This document shows positions 33,503 to 42,256 of a DNA stretch of 64,000 bases, in pieces; the stretch's first letter is position 1, and each line of letters begins with the position of its first letter. The notes below the pieces were generated by a model. The model saw only the letters and a program-made list of their open reading frames with translations, was not told where the DNA came from and did not search any database. Origin of the DNA: Exiguobacterium flavidum (GTDB lineage Bacteria > Bacillota > Bacilli > Exiguobacteriales > Exiguobacteriaceae); contig NZ_QPKS01000013.1 of the NCBI RefSeq assembly GCF_003344535.1, forward strand, positions 1 to 64,000. The letters run 5' to 3'. The translations under genes were made by a program, and so were the position numbers.

Positions 33503-34429
33503 ATGAGGATTATGAAACCTTATCGCGTATTACTGTTTTACAAGTATGTACCAATCGAAAATGCGGAACAATTGACGAAGGAGCATCTTGCGTACTGCAA
33601 GGAGCTCGGAATCAAGGGCCGCATCCTGATCGCTCCGGAAGGCATCAACGGGACGCTTTCAGGGACGGTCGAACAGACGGAACAATACATGAAGGATCTG
33701 ACAGCTGACGAGCGCTTCCGCGACATCGAGTTCAAAATCGATGAAGTGGACGAGCACGCCTTCAAGAAGATGTTCGTCCGTTACAAGAAGGAGCTCGTCA
33801 CGTGGCGTTTCGAAGAGGACTACAACGTCCCGCAAGACCACGCGGCGTACCTCGAACCGGCTGAATGGAAAGAAATGATGAATCGTGACGACGTCGTCAT
33901 CCTCGACGTCCGCAACAACTACGAGTACGACCTCGGGCATTTCAAGAACGCCGTCAAGGTCGATGTCGAAGCATCACGCTACTTCCCGGAATGGCTCGAC
34001 GAGAACGAGCATCTCTTCGAAGGGAAGAAGGTCCTGACATATTGCACGGGCGGCGTCCGCTGCGAGAAGTTCACGGCCTATTTCCGTAAACGCCAAAACA
34101 GCGACGATATCTTCCACCTGAAGGGCGGCGTCGTCATGTATGGCAAGGACGAGGCGACGAAGGGCGAGGACTGGGAAGGTGAATTGTATGTGTTCGACGA
34201 GCGCATCCAAGTACCTGTCAACACGGTCAACCCGACGGTCGTATCGGAATGCTACTACTGCGGCAAGCACGAGACGAGATATGTTAATTGTGCGAATCCC
34301 GAATGTAACCGCCAGCACTTCTGCTGTGAGGAATGCGAACCGAAAGTTCAGCGTTCTTGTTCGGATGAATGCCGCGAGCATCCACGGAACCGTTATGTGA
34401 AGGAGAAAAACGAAGAATTGGTCGGATGA
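33503..34429 (+). CDS. trhO: tRNA uridine 5-hydroxylase, rhodanese family
   Basis: TrhO (YbfQ/YceA family) makes 5-hydroxyuridine at tRNA position 34 using oxygen. The 308-residue protein has the N-terminal acylphosphatase-like domain (GIKGRILIAPEGINGTLSG), a rhodanese domain with the catalytic loop CTGGVRCEKFTAYF (Cys near 178) and a C-terminal cysteine-rich zinc region (CYYCGKHETRYVNC; CCEECEPKVQRSC). The start is ambiguous between ATG 33503 and ATG 33512; homologues begin near the latter. A terminator follows. Confidence 0.92.
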   Translation: MRIMKPYRVLLFYKYVPIENAEQLTKEHLAYCKELGIKGRILIAPEGINGTLSGTVEQTEQYMKDLTADERFRDIEFKIDEVDEHAFKKMFVRYKKELVTWRFEEDYNVPQDHAAYLEPAEWKEMMNRDDVVILDVRNNYEYDLGHFKNAVKVDVEASRYFPEWLDENEHLFEGKKVLTYCTGGVRCEKFTAYFRKRQNSDDIFHLKGGVVMYGKDEATKGEDWEGELYVFDERIQVPVNTVNPTVVSECYYCGKHETRYVNCANPECNRQHFCCEECEPKVQRSCSDECREHPRNRYVKEKNEELVG

Positions 34430-34435
34430 GCACAG

Positions 34436-34469
34436 ACAGGCAGCCTCGCTGAGGCCGCCTGTTTTTTTT
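34436..34469 (+). terminator. Terminator after trhO
   Basis: ACAGGCAGCCTC (34436-34447) pairs with GAGGCCGCCTGT (34451-34462) with one mismatch, then T8. Confidence 0.9.
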
Positions 34470-34471
34470 GT

Positions 34472-35266
34472 TCAATCATAGGAAGGACTCTTCGCGAACA
34501 GGTAGCGAAGCACGTCAGGCATGCGTTCGGCCCAGGCCGTCTCATGGTGGATCGCCTCGGGGACGATCCGGTACTCGAATTGAGACACTTTCTTCGCGAC
34601 GGCTTTCGAGATGATTTCGTTCGTATGCAGGTAGTCGTTCTCGTTCATCGGGCCGGACACCTCTTTCGTCCCGACGTCCATGTAGCAACGGTGGAAGCGC
34701 GAGAGCGGCGGGCTGTCCTCGATCAGGCGCAGGAGCGAGGCGAAGTTCGCCCAACCGGCCGTCGAGAGGGCTGCGACGCGCTGGACCTTGTCCGGGTAAG
34801 TGAACAGGGTATAGAGGGAGATGACGCCGCCCATCGAGCTGCCGATCATCGTCGTGTCGTCCGGGAAGGTCGCGTAACGCGCATCGATGAGCGGTTTCAA
34901 GTCTTCGATCAGCCACTTGGCATACGCTCCGCCTTTTCCGCCGACGGATTTGCGCTGTGACGGATAGGCGGTCCGCATGACGAGGGCGCCGTCCGACCAG
35001 GGGGCATATTCGTCGTAGCGGTCGAGCGGGTCGTCCGGGCTGTCGATTGCTACGACCATCGCATCGAGGCCGATCCGGTGGAGCGCGCGATGGACTTCCC
35101 ATCCGGTCCCGAACGAGGCTGTCTCTCCGCTGAACACATTTTGTCCGTCATGCATGTAGATGACAGGAAGCGGACGGGCATCGTCGACGTCGGTCGGCCG
35201 GAAGACGCGGACGATTCGTTCCTTCTGTTCGGACGGGACGTGGAGATGGAGTTCCGTGATCGACAT
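34472..35266 (-). CDS. Alpha/beta hydrolase, esterase D/enterochelin-esterase-like
   Basis: The 264-residue hydrolase has no signal peptide. It has the nucleophile elbow GSSMGG (Ser near 135), the oxyanion region VIYMHDGQNVFSGE and a C-terminal His (AIHHETAW near 240), which together form the catalytic set of the esterase (PF00756) family. ATG 35266 is chosen because AAAGGATGG lies just upstream; the longer ORF from 35305 lacks a ribosome site. Natural substrate unknown; siderophore ester, acyl-CoA or S-formylglutathione hydrolases belong to the same family. Confidence 0.87.
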   Translation of the reverse strand: MSITELHLHVPSEQKERIVRVFRPTDVDDARPLPVIYMHDGQNVFSGETASFGTGWEVHRALHRIGLDAMVVAIDSPDDPLDRYDEYAPWSDGALVMRTAYPSQRKSVGGKGGAYAKWLIEDLKPLIDARYATFPDDTTMIGSSMGGVISLYTLFTYPDKVQRVAALSTAGWANFASLLRLIEDSPPLSRFHRCYMDVGTKEVSGPMNENDYLHTNEIISKAVAKKVSQFEYRIVPEAIHHETAWAERMPDVLRYLFAKSPSYD

Positions 35267-35360
35267 GGCACCCATCCTTTCTGGAGTGGAGGATTTTTGC
35301 TTCATTCCTTCTTTACCCTCAAATGCGTATTTTCGGCAAAGGCAGAGACAGATATTTAGG

Positions 35361-35389
35361 TTGAGACTTGCAGGACGATTGCGTATAAT
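35361..35389 (+). promoter_or_regulatory. argS promoter
   Basis: TTGAGA (35361-35366) and TATAAT (35384-35389) are 17 bp apart, immediately before the T-box leader. Confidence 0.8.
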
Positions 35390-35395
35390 GGGTAA

Positions 35396-35640
35396 GATAT
35401 AATATGAGTCTATGATGAAGAGAGTAGAGATTTCGGAAGTCCGAACAAGCGAGTCGGGGACGGTGCGAGCCCGGTGGACGAGAATTCTTGAAACGCACTT
35501 CGGAGACGCTGTCCGACGTCAAGGAGGCACAGCCGGGGGACCCCCGTTATCCCCGTCAAGGTGGGCGCACAGGTGAAGCGCCAAGAAGAGTGGTACCGCG
35601 GTCAACCCGTCTCTTTGCGTATAGGCAAAGGGCGTTTTTT
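35396..35640 (+). ncRNA. T-box riboswitch leader of argS
   Basis: The leader has the T-box sequence AGAGTGGTACCGCGG (35587-35601), which pairs with the acceptor end of uncharged tRNA, followed by a terminator stem (CTTTGC/GCAAAG around 35612-35630) and TTTTTT. Upstream is a long Stem I region with a purine-rich start. Possible Arg specifier codons CGA or AGA occur at 35479-35483. By family knowledge, uncharged tRNA-Arg should prevent termination and raise argS expression. Confidence 0.9.
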
Positions 35641-35675
35641 ATTTGTCAAAATTTTCATCCTTGGAGGGATACGAT

Positions 35676-37358
35676 ATGAGTTACAAACAGCAATATGCGG
35701 AGATCTTGCACGGCGTCATCGGCGAGGAACTTACACTTGAGCAAATCGAACAGTTGATCGAGCAACCGAAACACGAAGATCACGGCGATCTCGCCTTCCC
35801 GTGCTTCATGCTCGCGAAGGCATTCCGGAAGGCACCGGTCATGATCGCGTCAGACCTTGCGGAGAAGCTTGAGAACCCGCTCTTCTCGAAGGTCCAGGCA
35901 GCTGGTCCGTACGTGAACGTCTTCCTGAACCGCTCCGTCGTCTCGCGTGAGATCGTCGGCGAGGTACTCGCGAAGGGCGGCGAATTCGGAACGAGCGAAG
36001 CGAACGGCAAGACGATCGTGACCGACTTCTCGTCCCCGAACATCGCGAAGCCTTTCTCGATGGGACATTTGCGCTCGACGGTGATCGGGAACGCGCTCAA
36101 CCAGATTTCACGTAAAAAGGGATACGACGTCGTCGGCATCAATCACCTCGGCGACTGGGGGACACAGTTCGGCAAGCTGATGGTCGCCTACAAGATGTGG
36201 GGCGAGGAAGAGGCGGTCCGGGCGCATCCGATCGAGGAGCTGCTCAAGCTGTACGTCCGTTTCCATGAGGAAGCGGAAACGAACCCGTCACTCGAGGACG
36301 AAGGACGTGCCTGGTTCAAGAAGCTCGAACAAGGCGACGCGGAAGCGACAGAACTCTGGACATGGTTCCGTGAGGTCTCGCTCGTCGAGTTCCAGCGCGT
36401 CTACGATTTGCTCGGCGTCCAGTTCGACAGCCTGAACGGGGAAGCGTTCTACAATGACAAGATGCAGCACGTCGTCGACCTGCTCGAGGAGAAGAATCTG
36501 CTCATCGAGTCGGAAGGTGCGATGGTCGTCGACCTCGAGGTAGAAGGCATGCCGCCTTGCCTGATCAAGAAGAAGGACGGCGCGACGCTCTATGCGACGC
36601 GTGACCTTGCGGCAGCGGTCTACCGTCACGAGACATATCACTTCGAGCAGGCGTTCTACGTCGTCGGCGGCGAGCAGGCGCTCCACTTCAAGCAACTCTT
36701 CGCCGTCTTGAAGAAGCTCGGATTCGATCATGTCGACGGGATGCACCACGTCCCGTTCGGCCTGATCATGAAGGACGGCAAGAAGATGTCGACGCGTAAA
36801 GGCCGAATCGTCCTGCTTGAAGAGGTCCTCAAGGAAGCGATCGACGTCGCGAAGCAGAACATCGCCGAGAAGAACCCGAACCTCGCGAACGCGGAGCAGA
36901 CGGCTCGCCAGGTCGGCGTCGGCGCCGTCATCTTCCATGACTTGAAGAACGAGCGGATGAACAACATCGAGTTCGACCTCGAACAGATGCTGAAGTTCGA
37001 AGGGGAGACGGGCCCTTACGTGCAGTACACGAACGCCCGCGCGAACTCGCTCCTGCGCAAAGGGAACTATGACGGTTCCGCCTTCGAAGGAAACGACGAC
37101 GATTACACATGGGGTGTCGTCTCGATGCTCAACCAGTTCCCGGTCGTCATCGACCGTGCGTTCGCACGCCGCGAGCCGTCGATCATCAGCCGCTACGTCC
37201 TCGACCTCGCGCAGAGCTTCAATAAGTACTACGGCCAAGTCCGTGTGCTCGAGGAGGACGCAGGCAAGCAGTCGCGCCTCGCGCTCGTCAAGTCGGTCAC
37301 GGTCGTCCTGACGGAAGGTCTCCGTCTGCTCGGCGTCGGCGCTCCGGAAGAAATGTAA
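35676..37358 (+). CDS. argS: Arginyl-tRNA synthetase
   Basis: The 560-residue class I synthetase charges tRNA-Arg. It has the Arg_tRNA_synt_N (Add-1) domain at about 1-85, the HIGH-like motif SSPNIAKPFSMGHLRSTVIG near 120, the KMSKS-like KKMSTRKG near 375, and a DALR anticodon-binding C-terminal domain ending LRLLGVGAPEEM. ATG 35676 has GGAGG 8 bp upstream and is preferred to the TTG at 35643 inside the leader. Expression is controlled by the T-box. An unknown gene follows 32 bp downstream in the same transcript. Confidence 0.98.
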   Translation: MSYKQQYAEILHGVIGEELTLEQIEQLIEQPKHEDHGDLAFPCFMLAKAFRKAPVMIASDLAEKLENPLFSKVQAAGPYVNVFLNRSVVSREIVGEVLAKGGEFGTSEANGKTIVTDFSSPNIAKPFSMGHLRSTVIGNALNQISRKKGYDVVGINHLGDWGTQFGKLMVAYKMWGEEEAVRAHPIEELLKLYVRFHEEAETNPSLEDEGRAWFKKLEQGDAEATELWTWFREVSLVEFQRVYDLLGVQFDSLNGEAFYNDKMQHVVDLLEEKNLLIESEGAMVVDLEVEGMPPCLIKKKDGATLYATRDLAAAVYRHETYHFEQAFYVVGGEQALHFKQLFAVLKKLGFDHVDGMHHVPFGLIMKDGKKMSTRKGRIVLLEEVLKEAIDVAKQNIAEKNPNLANAEQTARQVGVGAVIFHDLKNERMNNIEFDLEQMLKFEGETGPYVQYTNARANSLLRKGNYDGSAFEGNDDDYTWGVVSMLNQFPVVIDRAFARREPSIISRYVLDLAQSFNKYYGQVRVLEEDAGKQSRLALVKSVTVVLTEGLRLLGVGAPEEM

Positions 37359-37390
37359 GCCAAATTCAAAGAAACCAATGAGGTAACAAG

Positions 37391-37993
37391 ATGAATGAAA
37401 CGATGAACGACCGCTTGACAGCGGCAATCGATACAGCACGAAGCAATGAATCAGCAGCAGGGAAGGCGCACGTCTCCTCCCTTCATGAGAAGGCATCGGC
37501 CTGGTTGCCGGGCGATCCGGTCGACTTCCTGCTCGACTTCGCACTCGGGGAAGGAGCGGATGCCGTCGCTCTGCTCGAGACGGACGCCGTGACGGAAGAT
37601 AATTTCGTCTTCTACATGAAAAAGAAGCAGACGAAGAAGAAGCTCGCGGATCTGCTCAAGCTCTGGAAACAAGAACCGTCCGAGGAGCGTCTCGCCGCGA
37701 TCGACGCCATCGGCCTGAAGAAATGGCTCGCGCGCGTCGACTTCCGCGAAGGTTCGAAGCCGTGGGATCTGTTGAACCGCCTCCACGTCATGCTGTTCAT
37801 CTCAGACATGACCACGCTCGTCGACGACAAGCAGCTGACTGAGCTCTACAAGGCACTGATTGCTAGCGAACAGACACCGACGAGCTTCGTCCGGCGCCAA
37901 GTCGCGGTCCGTCAGGCCATCGATTCCGAAATCGCGGAACGCGAACTCGAACTCGATCCGTTTGCCCAGGCTTCGATCGCACGTTTCATCTGA
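37391..37993 (+). CDS. Hypothetical 200-residue protein downstream of argS
   Basis: The soluble, mostly helical protein has no signal or membrane segment and no motif I recognise. Segments that may be useful in a search are WLPGDPVDFLLDFALGEGAD, LADLLKLWKQEPSEERLAAI and SFVRRQVAVRQAIDSEIAER. GAGGTAACAAG precedes ATG 37391. It follows argS by 32 bp without a terminator, so it is under T-box control too, and is followed by a strong terminator. A link to translation or arginine supply is suggested only by this position. Confidence 0.7.
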   Translation: MNETMNDRLTAAIDTARSNESAAGKAHVSSLHEKASAWLPGDPVDFLLDFALGEGADAVALLETDAVTEDNFVFYMKKKQTKKKLADLLKLWKQEPSEERLAAIDAIGLKKWLARVDFREGSKPWDLLNRLHVMLFISDMTTLVDDKQLTELYKALIASEQTPTSFVRRQVAVRQAIDSEIAERELELDPFAQASIARFI

Positions 37994-38000
37994 AGGACGA

Positions 38001-38037
38001 ATAAGGCAAGTCCCATTCACGGGGCTTGCCTTATTTT
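38001..38037. terminator. Bidirectional terminator after the argS operon
   Basis: ATAAGGCAAGTCCC (38001-38014) pairs with GGGGCTTGCCTTAT (38021-38034), followed by TTTTG. Confidence 0.85.
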
Positions 38038-38621
38038 GCTTTTCGGAAAGTGATCGTCCGTCTTTCTGGATCGTAGAGTAGCCATTCCCGCTCGAAGACG
38101 ACGGGTCCGACGTTGACGGCATAGTGCTTCTTGAGTGAGATCGGCAAGTCGAGCGGTGCCTCGAGTTTCTTTCCTTTCCGGTAGAGGCCGCGCATATGGC
38201 TGTGGCCGAAGAACAGGATCGGCGCGTCGTAACGCGACGTGTCCGGATACCAGTCATATCCCCACTCGAGTTCGTCCCCGTGGATCAACAGAGCGTCCCC
38301 GATCCGCTTCTCGCGCGGGAAGAGGCGAAGGCGGTCAAGATAAGGCGACGCACCGGGCGGGACGATCGAGAGGATCCGCTCCTCCTGGTTGCCGAGGAGT
38401 GAAGGGAAGGTCAGGAGCGCGAGGAAGTCCGGATCGAGTGTGACGATACGCTCGAGCTCGTCGAAGGCGTATCTCCGGGCACGCTTCTTTCCGATATGGC
38501 ATTCATGGAGATCGCCAAGTCCGACGATCTCCGCGTCCGGAGCGATTTCCTTGATGTTTTTCAACACGGCGAGCGTGTCCGCATAGGAACTGTGCAGGTC
38601 GGCCAGCAATGCGTATCGCAT
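38031..38621 (-). CDS. Calcineurin-like metallophosphoesterase
   Basis: The 196-residue enzyme has all metal-binding motifs of the family: DLHSS near residue 8, GDLHE near 37, GNQEE near 77, HGDE near 114 and GHSHMRG near 139. The Asn-Gln-Glu form GNQE replaces the common GNHE, so one metal or catalytic His is substituted. It is about the size of YfcE/MJ0936-type phosphodiesterases. The stop codon lies within the shared terminator. Substrate unknown. Confidence 0.88.
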   Translation of the reverse strand: MRYALLADLHSSYADTLAVLKNIKEIAPDAEIVGLGDLHECHIGKKRARRYAFDELERIVTLDPDFLALLTFPSLLGNQEERILSIVPPGASPYLDRLRLFPREKRIGDALLIHGDELEWGYDWYPDTSRYDAPILFFGHSHMRGLYRKGKKLEAPLDLPISLKKHYAVNVGPVVFEREWLLYDPERRTITFRKAK

Positions 38622-38691
38622 CTCGATTCCCCCCTTTCTTTTCCTATACCCCGCAGGCTGCAGGAAGAGACAATGGATCGTTTCTGGATGC

Positions 38692-38718
38692 GAAAAGAGA
38701 CCGCATGGGCGGTCTCTT
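38692..38718 (-). terminator. Terminator after yajQ
   Basis: AAGAGACCGC (38695-38704) pairs with GCGGTCTCTT (38709-38718); the minus-strand read ends CTCTTTTC. Confidence 0.8.
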
Positions 38719-38723
38719 CCGGA

Positions 38724-39218
38724 TTAACGATAGTTGATGAACTGGACGTCGACGGACAGCGGGAGTTCCCGGATGATCTGCATCACTTGCTGGAGATCGT
38801 CACGCGACTTGCCGGTGACGCGGATCTGGTCGTCCTGGATCTGTGATTTCACCTTCAGCTTCGACTCCTTGATCGCGTTGTTGATCTTCTTCGCGTCATC
38901 CTTATCGATGCCGCTCTTCAAGATGACACGCTGGCGGACCGTGTTGCCGGCCGCCTGCTCGATCTTCTGATAATCGAGGTTCTTCGTCGGGACCGCGCGC
39001 TTGATCAGCTTCGCCGTCAGGACGTCCTTGACCTGGTCGAGCTTGAACTCGTCATCCGAGATGAGGATCAAGTCGTCCTTCTCGAGCTTCATGTCGCTCT
39101 TCGATCCCTTGAAGTCGAACCGGTTCGTGATTTCCTTCAAGGCGACCTGGACGGCGTTCTTCACTTCCTCGAGGTTGATCTGTGAGACGACGTCGAATGA
39201 ATTATCCTTTGCTGCCAT
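38724..39218 (-). CDS. YajQ family nucleotide-binding protein
   Basis: The 163-residue protein matches the UPF0234/YajQ family from end to end: [19 protein letters not shown] at the N-terminus, [21 protein letters not shown], the central [20 protein letters not shown] and the C-terminal [22 protein letters not shown]. Members bind cyclic-di-GMP or other nucleotides in some bacteria. ATG 39218 has GAAAGGAG 8 bp upstream; an upstream start at 39242 does not. Single gene. Confidence 0.93.
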   Translation of the reverse strand: MAAKDNSFDVVSQINLEEVKNAVQVALKEITNRFDFKGSKSDMKLEKDDLILISDDEFKLDQVKDVLTAKLIKRAVPTKNLDYQKIEQAAGNTVRQRVILKSGIDKDDAKKINNAIKESKLKVKSQIQDDQIRVTGKSRDDLQQVMQIIRELPLSVDVQFINYR

Positions 39219-39289
39219 GTGTATCTCTCCTTTCGATTCCACCTTCCATTCTAATAGGGAAGGCGATGAGCGTCCACTACTCTGAAATT

Positions 39290-39298
39290 TGGTATAAT
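39290..39298 (+). promoter_or_regulatory. Extended -10 promoter of the pullulanase gene
   Basis: TGG-TATAAT (39290-39298) is an extended -10 with no recognisable -35; the start codon is 26 bp downstream. Confidence 0.5.
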
Positions 39299-39323
39299 AT
39301 ATCGTATGAATTGAAAGGGGTGC

Positions 39324-41336
39324 ATGGCTTTGAAACAGACGGCTGACATGTTGACGCTCTCGCCGCAGGAAATCGATGAGCGGTATACATATACGGGGAC
39401 GGATTTAGGTGTGACATTCACGGAGACGACGATCCGGTTGCGGCTTTGGGCGCCGACGGCAGAACGGGTCATCGTTCGTCTTTTCCGGACGCTCAAGGCG
39501 CGGAAGGTCGAGGAGTTCGAGATGCGTTCAAGCGAGCAGGGGACATGGGTGACGGAAGTCGACCGGATTCCGTATGAAGGCTACTTCTACACGTTTCAAG
39601 CCATGATCGGCGGAGCGAAGGTCGAAGCAGTCGATCCTTACGCGAAAGCGGTCGGTACGAACGGAAGACGAGGAGCGCTGATCGATCCTTCAGCGATCAA
39701 TCCGGACCGCTGGGTCATGGAGCGTCCGCTGTTCCATTCCTCACAGGATGCGGTCATCTACGAACTGCACGTCCGGGACGCGACGAGCCATCCGGCGAGC
39801 GGCGTCAAGGCGAGAGGGACGTTCCTCGGCCTGACAGAGGCGGGGACACAGACGGAGACGGGGATGCCGACAGGACTCGACTATCTCGCGGACCTTGGTG
39901 TCACACACGTCCAGCTCTTGCCGATCTATGACTACGCCACGGTGAACGAATCGAATCCCGGGGAAGAGAGCAACTACAACTGGGGTTATGATCCCCAGAA
40001 CTATTTCGCTCCGGAAGGCTCATACTCTTCGAACCCGGATGATCCATCGGTGCGGATCCGTGAACTCAAGACGCTGATCCAGGCGCTGCACGACCGGGGG
40101 ATCCGCGTCATCATGGACGTCGTCTTCAACCATACGTTCGACGCGGAGAAGATGCCGCTCGGCCAGTTCGTACCCGGCTACTTCTATCGCCAGAACGCGG
40201 ACGGAACGCTTTCGAACGGCAGTTTCTGCGGAAACGACACGGCTTCGGAACGGGCGATGATGCGGAAGTTCATCGTCGACTGCACGACGTACTGGGCGCG
40301 CGAATATCATCTCGACGGCTTCCGCTTCGATCTGATGGGGGTGCACGACGTCGAGACGATGAACCAGGTCCGGAGTGCGCTCGACCGGGTCGACCCGTCG
40401 ATCCTCCTCATCGGGGAAGGATGGGACATGGATACGCCGCTTCCGCTCGACGAGAAGGCGAACTACCATAATGCGACGAAGATGCCGCGCATCGCGCACT
40501 TCAACAATGGCATCCGGGACGGCATCAAGGGGGATGTCCAGGAAGCGGAGGACCGCGGATATGTCGGCGGCGCGTTCGAACGGACGAGTGAGGTCAAGCG
40601 GGGAATCGCAGGAAACGTCTCGTCGCAAGGATTCGCCGATGAACCGAACCAGGTCGTCACATATTGCGAGGCCCATGACGATCTGACGACGTGGGACAAG
40701 CTTGCGGTGACGAATCCGGACGATACGGAAGAAATGCGGAAGAAGCGCCAGATGCTCGCGACGGCGATCGTCCTGACGAGCCAGGGCATCCCGTTCCTTC
40801 ATGCAGGACAGGAGTTCTTCCGGACGAAGAACGGGAACAGGAACACCTTCAATGCGGGTGAGGCAATCAACCGGCTCGACTATGAGCGGGCCGATGAGAA
40901 CAGGGGAGCAGTCGCCTATGTCAAAGGCCTGATCGCGCTTCGCCGACAGTACCCGATGTTCCGGCTCGAGAACGCGGCGCTGATCAAGAAACATCTTCGT
41001 TTCCTCGAAGAGGAGGAAGGCGTCATCGCCTACGAGTTGAAGCGGACGTACGAAGGGTATATTGAGCGTCAGCGCGTCTACCACAACGCGACGGAGGAGG
41101 ACATCACTGTCACACTCCCGCACGGCGACTTCGAGGCGCTCGTCGAGGAGAACGTCGTCAAGCTCCATGCGCCGCGTCTCGTCGAAGGACGCGAGCTCAC
41201 CGTTCCGGCACTCTCGACGACGGTCATCGCGGAGCGGAGACCGGACTATAAGAAATACGCGGTCGCAGGAGGCACGGCGATGGCGATCCTCGGATTGCTC
41301 TACGCAGCGAACAAGCGTCGGAAGAATAAGAAATGA
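39324..41336 (+). CDS. Type I pullulanase with C-terminal membrane helix
   Basis: The 670-residue GH13 enzyme should hydrolyse alpha-1,6 bonds of pullulan and glycogen-type branches. It has a CBM48-like N-terminal domain ([16 protein letters not shown]), the type I signature YNWGYDP, and catalytic regions [17 protein letters not shown] (nucleophile Asp), LIGEGWD (acid Glu) and [10 protein letters not shown]. There is no signal peptide. Unusually, the last 30 residues hold a hydrophobic helix ([19 protein letters not shown]) and a basic end (KRRKNKK), a tail-anchor layout that would fix the enzyme to the inner membrane face. Starts ATG 39324 or TTG 39330 are both possible; the latter has the better spacing from AAAGGGG. 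Confidence 0.92.
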   Translation: MALKQTADMLTLSPQEIDERYTYTGTDLGVTFTETTIRLRLWAPTAERVIVRLFRTLKARKVEEFEMRSSEQGTWVTEVDRIPYEGYFYTFQAMIGGAKVEAVDPYAKAVGTNGRRGALIDPSAINPDRWVMERPLFHSSQDAVIYELHVRDATSHPASGVKARGTFLGLTEAGTQTETGMPTGLDYLADLGVTHVQLLPIYDYATVNESNPGEESNYNWGYDPQNYFAPEGSYSSNPDDPSVRIRELKTLIQALHDRGIRVIMDVVFNHTFDAEKMPLGQFVPGYFYRQNADGTLSNGSFCGNDTASERAMMRKFIVDCTTYWAREYHLDGFRFDLMGVHDVETMNQVRSALDRVDPSILLIGEGWDMDTPLPLDEKANYHNATKMPRIAHFNNGIRDGIKGDVQEAEDRGYVGGAFERTSEVKRGIAGNVSSQGFADEPNQVVTYCEAHDDLTTWDKLAVTNPDDTEEMRKKRQMLATAIVLTSQGIPFLHAGQEFFRTKNGNRNTFNAGEAINRLDYERADENRGAVAYVKGLIALRRQYPMFRLENAALIKKHLRFLEEEEGVIAYELKRTYEGYIERQRVYHNATEEDITVTLPHGDFEALVEENVVKLHAPRLVEGRELTVPALSTTVIAERRPDYKKYAVAGGTAMAILGLLYAANKRRKNKK

Positions 41337-41343
41337 GCGAATT

Positions 41344-41374
41344 GGAAGCAGACGAATGTTTGCTTCCTTTTTTT
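41344..41374 (+). terminator. Terminator after the pullulanase gene
   Basis: GGAAGCA (41344-41350) pairs with TGCTTCC (41361-41367), followed by a T-run. Confidence 0.75.
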
Positions 41375-41451
41375 GTTTGTTTCAAAGGGGTGGTGGCGGG
41401 AAAACCTTTCTCATGTTAGGCTTTGATATTCAGAAAGGTGAGGTACTCTTT

Positions 41452-41934
41452 ATGTTTGGTTTTAATGATCTATGGAAGTTCTTCTTTTCGTTCTTCTTGA
41501 TACTCCCAGTCGTGACGCTCATCCATGAGATGGGACACTACTTCTTCACCCGCATCTTCGGCGGACGGATGGAAATCAACATCGGGACGGGTAAGCCCCT
41601 GATGAAGGTCGGACCCTTCCGGCTGAACCGGATCTATTTCTGGGACGGCTGGTGTGAATATGAATCGCTTCGCGTCGAGAACAGATTGACGAACATCCTC
41701 GTCTACGCGGGTGGATCGATTTTCAATCTGATGGGCATCCTGCTGGTCAATGCGCTGATCTATGCCGGAGTGTTCGAGGCGAGCATCTTCACGTATCAGT
41801 TCGCCTATTTCTCGTTCTATTTCGTCTTCTTCTCGCTGTTCCCGATCGATCACCCGAACGGTTATCCGAGCGACGGCAAGGCGATCTTGAACGTCCTGCG
41901 AGAAGGGGAATCCGAGAGAAATCCGCAAGATTGA
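41452..41934 (+). CDS. Small M50-like membrane zinc metalloprotease
   Basis: The 160-residue protein has the zinc motif HEMGH in the first membrane helix (LPVVTLIHEMGHYFFTRIFG, residues about 18-38) and two further membrane helices. A second M50-like motif is only loosely matched (HPNGYPSDGKA near the C-terminus, with the needed Asp). Proteolysis in the membrane is likely but the protein is much shorter than typical site-2 proteases. ATG 41452 has AAAGGTGAGG 8 bp upstream. It stands alone between two terminators; the substrate is unknown. Confidence 0.78.
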   Translation: MFGFNDLWKFFFSFFLILPVVTLIHEMGHYFFTRIFGGRMEINIGTGKPLMKVGPFRLNRIYFWDGWCEYESLRVENRLTNILVYAGGSIFNLMGILLVNALIYAGVFEASIFTYQFAYFSFYFVFFSLFPIDHPNGYPSDGKAILNVLREGESERNPQD

Positions 41935-41970
41935 TAAAAAAAGACACCTCCTCAAGAGATGTCGTTCAAG

Positions 41971-42003
41971 GCGATGGCCATTCGGTCCATCGCTTTTATT
42001 TTT
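41971..42003 (+). terminator. Terminator after the M50 gene, overlapping the yycC 3' end
   Basis: GCGATGG (41971-41977) pairs with CCATCGC (41987-41993), followed by TTTTATTTTT. Confidence 0.75.
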
Positions 42004-42154
42004 CGTTTTTTTCGTCTTGCTCCTTCTCTTTCTCAAGCTCGACGAGTTTCTGGATGAGAATGTGGCGCGGCATATGCATCAGCTGCTCGAGCGGAACGTT
42101 CAGGCGTTTCGACAGCTCGACGGCGGTGTCGGCGGAGATTTGCAAAGGTCCCAT
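41996..42154 (-). CDS. yycC: YycC-like small protein (52 residues)
   Basis: This short gene begins MGPLQISADTAVELSKRLNV, continues PLEQLMHMPRHILIQKL and ends in a charged tail. It matches the Bacillus YycC family (about 50 residues) in its PLQIS, LPLEQ-like and HMPRHIL segments; function unknown. AAAGGAGGGATCACG gives a strong ribosome site before ATG 42154, and a TATACT -10 lies just upstream at 42184-42179. It is convergent with the M50 gene, and its last codons lie in the terminator of that gene. Confidence 0.85.
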   Translation of the reverse strand: MGPLQISADTAVELSKRLNVPLEQLMHMPRHILIQKLVELEKEKEQDEKNEK

Positions 42155-42256
42155 CGTGATCCCTCCTTTTTTCTTTCAGTATACAGGAGGCGTACGCAGA
42201 GCGCATCGACGGTGGCGGAAGTTTGAAAGACTTGTTACCGTAGGGGGTAGGAAGTG

